Below are positions 32,358 to 35,169 of a stretch of 35,169 nucleotides of DNA, piece by piece. The stretch covers positions 1 to 35,169 of the forward strand of contig CAMEET010000015.1 of assembly GCA_945915085.1 (NCBI GenBank). The letters are read 5' to 3'. Position 1 is the stretch's first letter, and every line of letters starts with the position of its first letter. Under the pieces are notes generated by a model. It made no database searches. It was not told where the DNA came from and saw nothing but the letters and a program-made list of their open reading frames with translations. This DNA comes from an uncultured Treponema sp. (lineage in GTDB: Bacteria; Spirochaetota; Spirochaetia; Treponematales; Treponemataceae). Position numbers and translations under genes: made by a program.

Positions 32358-32495
32358 ATGATAAACCTATGTATTGATATTCAACAGATAACATATCTTA
32401 TTTTCATAAAAAAATTGGATGATAACCAAATAATAATCGGACGAAAAATAAATAGTCTTGTTGTTGTAGGAATAGAAGTTAATCTTGAAGATTAA
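32358..32495 (+). CDS. Possible 45-aa small protein
   Basis: An open frame of 45 codons starts MINLCIDIQQITYL and ends VVVGIEVNLED. It follows the structured segment by eight bases. AAGAG before the ATG is a weak ribosome-binding site. I do not recognise it and it is not the start of an IscB. The alternating hydrophobic pattern is plausible for a small beta-strand protein but could be chance in AT-rich DNA. Its stop codon lies in the left arm of an inverted repeat. Confidence 0.25.
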   Translation: MINLCIDIQQITYLIFIKKLDDNQIIIGRKINSLVVVGIEVNLED

Positions 32496-32566
32496 ATTTA
32501 ATGAGATAAATCATAATCTTCAAGACTGGAACAATGTAATGATTGCGGAAGAACCACTTCATTACA
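32484..32566. other. Two inverted repeats before the sigma-factor gene end
   Basis: TCTTGAAGATTA at 32484-32495 is the complement of TAATCTTCAAGA at about 32513-32524. TGTAATGA (32535-32542) pairs with TCATTACA (32559-32566). The second sits directly after the stop of the leftward sigma-factor gene and may help end that transcript, though no T-run follows. Confidence 0.45.
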
Positions 32567-32567
32567 A

Positions 32568-34217
32568 TTAAATACTCATAATGCAAAGTACAGCTTTTTT
32601 TTGAACAGGAGAAAGTTCTTTGAGCATTCCTGTTTTTAGCATTTCTTCCAAGACGTAAGGAATCATACTCTGGGAACTCATAAGATTTTTGTTTGTTGCA
32701 CGAATGAAAGGAAGTGCCTGCGGGGGAAAGGCTTTTTCGATTTTTGAAAGAACTTTTTTATCTAAATCCTGACTGTAGTCTTTGAAGCTTGCAATTAAAG
32801 TTTCGTATTTTGCCATTTTTGGTTTAAGTTGATCCCAGATTGAAGTATTTTTTCCGTGCATAATTGCGCACTGAACCTGATTTTTGTGGATGATGCCTAT
32901 TTTGCAAAGATTCTCGTATTCTTCCAGTTTAAGCGCGTCAGGATTGCAGTTATTTTTAATAAATTTACACAAAGTTTCTGAAAAAAGATTATTTCGCCAG
33001 TCTTCCGAACGGTCTGTGTATTTGCACTGGAGCTGAAGACAATGGTAATCTTCGTTGGCATTCCACATATAACCGCAAATCCAGTGTTCTGAATCTTCTT
33101 TCTGCATATTTGAGCAGTCGTCTGTTACGGTTGCAATGGCAACAAAGTTTCCACCGTCAGGGCGTTTTACTTTCAATTTTTCAATTTCAGCTGACTCATC
33201 GCTCTGCCCCAGAAAAGTCATAGTTGCCATAACTAAGTTGTATTTCAGGAAGTTCAAATCGTTGTTTGGGCAGTTCATTCCCCAATGTTCTGGATCGGCA
33301 GCAAAATCTTCAAAAAGTTTTGGGAAATATTCTGTGCATAATTTATGAGCATTATTTTTGTGTTCTTCGTCCAGGTTATAGCTGAATTCGGCAGGTTTGT
33401 TTGAGCGGCTATCAAAAATCACCATATTTGTCTGGAATTTTGGATTTTTTGAGTTATCAATCTGGTCGATGTAGCCGTTATCTACAAGTTTCTGTAATTC
33501 ATCCTGAATGTAAGCAGAAGGAACTCCAATTGTGCGCGCAATCTCTGAAAGTGTTTTGGGTTCCCAGTAGCAGCTCCAAGCGATGTTCTGTTTTATTCTT
33601 GAATCAAACATTGTTTGTGTATCGTTGTTGTTTGGACCTGGATTTCCATAGTGTCCCATGGTAGCAAAATAGATTGGGTTTATAGCCTGTGTGATGTCAA
33701 TTTTTTCGTTTTCGTAATTCATAATCATAACTTCCTTTAGTGTTGATCGGGCATCGGACAAATGCCATTTTACAGTGTTTACCGAAATATTCAGTGCTTT
33801 GGCAATTTTTGTGACTTTAAGATTTTCATAATAGAAAAGATAAACAACAGTTCTCTGCCTTTGTGAAAGATAACCGATTTCTTTTCTTAGAAAATCCAGT
33901 TCGGCTTTGTTATCCTCGTAAAAATAATGATCCTGTGTAGCAAAAAGACCTTCTGGTAAGTTTGAATCTATGCTGGATAATCTGCGACCTTCGATCAAGC
34001 CGTGCACAAATTTTGAATACACATTGCTTGCGATTCGGTAAATGTATCCGTCAAAGTTGATGATATTGTCCTTGCTCAAAAGTGAAATATAAACTTCACA
34101 AATGATTTGGGATGACAGTTCTTCTGCTTGTTCCAGGTCATTGATTTTACTTAGTGCAAATCCAAAAATCTTGTCTTTATACTGTAAAACTTTTTTGTCT
34201 GCCTGATTTTTTGTCAT
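32568..34217 (-). CDS. ECF-type sigma factor with long C-terminal extension
   Basis: A 549-aa protein. Residues about 1-165 are an extracytoplasmic-function sigma factor: region 2 (KVLQYKDKIFGFALSKINDLEQ, FDGYIYRIASNVY) and region 4 (LSQRQRTVVYLFYYENLKVT, ALNISVNTVKWHLSDAR). The next part (about 205-265) looks like a winged helix (LSEIARTIGVPSAYIQDELQ). The remaining 290 residues are soluble, without membrane segments, rich in Cys, Trp and Asn, and not recognised. Usual ECF factors are near 180 aa. No anti-sigma gene adjoins, so the extension may hold the control function; this is inference. The ATG at 34217 has GGAG eight bases upstream; the frame extends to 34241. Confidence 0.8.
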   Translation of the reverse strand: MTKNQADKKVLQYKDKIFGFALSKINDLEQAEELSSQIICEVYISLLSKDNIINFDGYIYRIASNVYSKFVHGLIEGRRLSSIDSNLPEGLFATQDHYFYEDNKAELDFLRKEIGYLSQRQRTVVYLFYYENLKVTKIAKALNISVNTVKWHLSDARSTLKEVMIMNYENEKIDITQAINPIYFATMGHYGNPGPNNNDTQTMFDSRIKQNIAWSCYWEPKTLSEIARTIGVPSAYIQDELQKLVDNGYIDQIDNSKNPKFQTNMVIFDSRSNKPAEFSYNLDEEHKNNAHKLCTEYFPKLFEDFAADPEHWGMNCPNNDLNFLKYNLVMATMTFLGQSDESAEIEKLKVKRPDGGNFVAIATVTDDCSNMQKEDSEHWICGYMWNANEDYHCLQLQCKYTDRSEDWRNNLFSETLCKFIKNNCNPDALKLEEYENLCKIGIIHKNQVQCAIMHGKNTSIWDQLKPKMAKYETLIASFKDYSQDLDKKVLSKIEKAFPPQALPFIRATNKNLMSSQSMIPYVLEEMLKTGMLKELSPVQKKAVLCIMSI

Positions 34218-34245
34218 TTGAAAATCTCCGGAAATTTTCATTTCA

Positions 34246-34279
34246 GATGAAATACATAATCAGTATAAGGTATTTCATC
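34246..34279. promoter_or_regulatory. Inverted repeat upstream of the sigma-factor gene
   Basis: GATGAAATAC at 34246-34255 is the exact complement of GTATTTCATC at 34270-34279, with 14 bases between. On the minus strand a TATACT lies within the spacer at 34267-34262. It could be an operator or an RNA hairpin in the leader. Confidence 0.4.
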
Positions 34280-34352
34280 CGTTTCATAAATAAAGTGAGG
34301 AAGGTTGGAAAAAGGTTGGGTAAGAAAGTGAAAAATTAAACATAGTAAAACA

Positions 34353-34364
34353 GGGGACAGACCT
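34353..34364 (-). repeat. AGGTCTGTCCCC motif (complement orientation)
   Basis: GGGGACAGACCT in the 34242-34731 gap. A second copy in the same orientation lies at 34630, so the two flank about 265 bases that include the long inverted repeat and a GC-rich patch. Confidence 0.7.
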
Positions 34365-34490
34365 TGATGATTTTGGGGCGATATTTTCAAGCAAAGAGCG
34401 CAAGCTTACTGAATGGATGGGAAAGGCATAGTCAGGTCACAAAACTTATTCCGTGGAAAACTTAAAGATTAATTTAATGTGGGGGATTTT

Positions 34491-34556
34491 AAGGGGGTAT
34501 ATGCGAAAGATTTATATGACTTGATATGTGAAGCATCATTTTGCATATACCCCCTT
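34491..34556. repeat. Perfect 14-bp inverted repeat
   Basis: AAGGGGGTATATGC at 34491-34504 is the exact complement of 34543-34556, with 38 bases between. The arms hold a run of five G or C, rare in this DNA. No T-run follows on either side, and no gene is adjacent within 170 bases. Confidence 0.65.
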
Positions 34557-34612
34557 AGGCGAAGGGGTGGCGAGCAACGAAGTGCGAGACAGGGGAAGGC
34601 TTTCCCCTCAAA
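34557..34612. repeat. Short GC-rich element
   Basis: The stretch GGCGAAGGGG, then CGAAGTGCGAG and GGGGAAGGCTTTCCCC (itself a palindrome at about 34595-34610), resembles parts of the other GC-rich gap elements. Confidence 0.5.
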
Positions 34613-34629
34613 AATTAAAAATTAAAAAA

Positions 34630-34640
34630 GGGACAGACCT
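34630..34640 (-). repeat. AGGTCTGTCCC motif (complement orientation)
   Basis: GGGACAGACCT lies about 90 bases beyond the end of the GNAT gene. Confidence 0.7.
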
Positions 34641-34731
34641 CAGTTTTTCCATATGTCTGCCAATCTTTTGAAACTCATGAATCATATCATTATCACAAAT
34701 ACTTGGGAAGAGAACTCTTGCTACCCTTTTT

Positions 34732-35169
34732 CTACTGGAAATAGACAATTTTGTAGTCGCTGTGAAAAGTGAATCCGATTTTTTTGTATAATTGTTGGGC
34801 AGGAAGATTTTTTGTTTTAACGAAAAGTGAAATGTTTTTTCGGGCTTGCAGGATTCTTTTGCACAATGTGGAAACGGTGTGTGCTGCATATCCATTCTGG
34901 CGGAACTGAAAAAGTGTGTAAACGCCGCCGATTTGAACCCAGTTTTTTCCTATGGCGTTAGTATTTGCTTTTGAAACTATCTGGTCGTCTGAAATGAGTG
35001 CGAAACAAAGTTGATTTTTTAGTATCTGGCGCAGATGCATGGAAACTTCTAAATCAGAGATTTTCTGGTCGGAAATGGCAACTTCTTCCTGTAAATATTT
35101 TTTTTCTATTTCAAAAAGATTTTCCATATCATTTTCTGTGCAGCGCATGATAAAATCGTCATTGTACAG
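34732..35169 (-). CDS. GNAT-family N-acetyltransferase, partial
   Basis: The C-terminal part (about 145 residues visible) of an acetyl-CoA-dependent N-acetyltransferase. The central strand and acetyl-CoA loop are IGGVYTLFQFRQNGYAAHTV, and the C-terminal motif is ISLFVKTKNLPAQQLYKKIGF. The frame stays open to the right edge (residues DDFIMRC precede the Met at 35148), so the start is outside the window and the Met is probably internal. The substrate is unknown. Confidence 0.82.
   Translation of the reverse strand: MYNDDFIMRCTENDMENLFEIEKKYLQEEVAISDQKISDLEVSMHLRQILKNQLCFALISDDQIVSKANTNAIGKNWVQIGGVYTLFQFRQNGYAAHTVSTLCKRILQARKNISLFVKTKNLPAQQLYKKIGFTFHSDYKIVYFQ

Noticed and set aside
32195-32567. 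IscB or TnpB gene next to the candidate guide RNA
   Set aside because: No RuvC or HNH motifs are found in any frame nearby; the flanking genes are an HTH regulator and a sigma factor.
34608-34895. 95-codon leftward frame near the right end
   Set aside because: It overlaps the GNAT gene in another frame; the GNAT frame has clear family motifs.

Overview
The window looks like a chromosomal segment of a low-GC, anaerobic, probably gut or rumen spirochaete of the Treponema type. This is an inference from gene content and style: rubrerythrin, a FeoA-FeoB fusion, a stand-alone AICAR transformylase, a DUF1015 protein, several enzymes for plant or host glycans, and very AT-rich codon use. There are no rRNA or tRNA genes, no CRISPR array and no intact insertion sequence.

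Layout. 1-5.7 kb: rubrerythrin, cardiolipin synthase, a flavin-reductase-like protein and a large lipoprotein glycosidase, all rightward. 5.7-12.2 kb, leftward: a polar amino-acid ABC transporter (permease, permease, ATPase), MntP with a YkgJ-type cysteine-cluster protein, and FeoAB behind an atypical CsoR-family regulator. 12.3-14.8 kb, rightward: MATE exporter and a CE2-like esterase. 15-16.4 kb, leftward: a GH26-like cytoplasmic glycosidase. 16.9-18.2 kb: a DUF1015 protein, convergent with an orphan adenine methyltransferase that follows metY; the AICAR transformylase lies upstream on the same strand. 22.6-26.8 kb: livHMGF plus a CBS-CBS-ACT protein. 26.8-30.3 kb: a small FTR-catalytic protein, a secreted Pro-rich protein, a TetR regulator with a strong palindromic operator, then a decayed sugar symporter and alpha-galactosidase. 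30.9-32.2 kb: a flavodoxin-like oxidoreductase coupled to an HTH/desulfoferrodoxin-like regulator. 32.6-35.2 kb, leftward: a sigma factor with a long extra C-terminal region and a partial GNAT acetyltransferase at the right edge.

The most unusual content is between the genes. (i) A short motif, AGGTCTGTCCC or its complement, occurs at least 19 times, nearly always intergenic. Two pairs of copies bracket a roughly 110-120 bp element with nested hairpins whose arms differ by compensating changes. (ii) A second family of GC-rich elements recurs in about six gaps and has a GAA-loop hairpin with varying paired arms. (iii) A 144-nt unit of four hairpins is tandemly duplicated at 30579-30866, and the small loop stays GNRA in both copies. 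(iv) Five successive hairpins lie between purH and metY. (v) A conserved-looking, GC-richer structured segment at 32195-32350 may be a non-coding RNA, possibly related to HEARO/omega RNA, without an IscB gene beside it.

Several good promoters end directly at a start codon with no Shine-Dalgarno sequence (amino-acid permease, MATE, AICAR transformylase), suggesting leaderless or nearly leaderless mRNAs beside ordinary genes that have good ribosome-binding sites. The two import systems for amino acids both lack a local substrate-binding protein gene.
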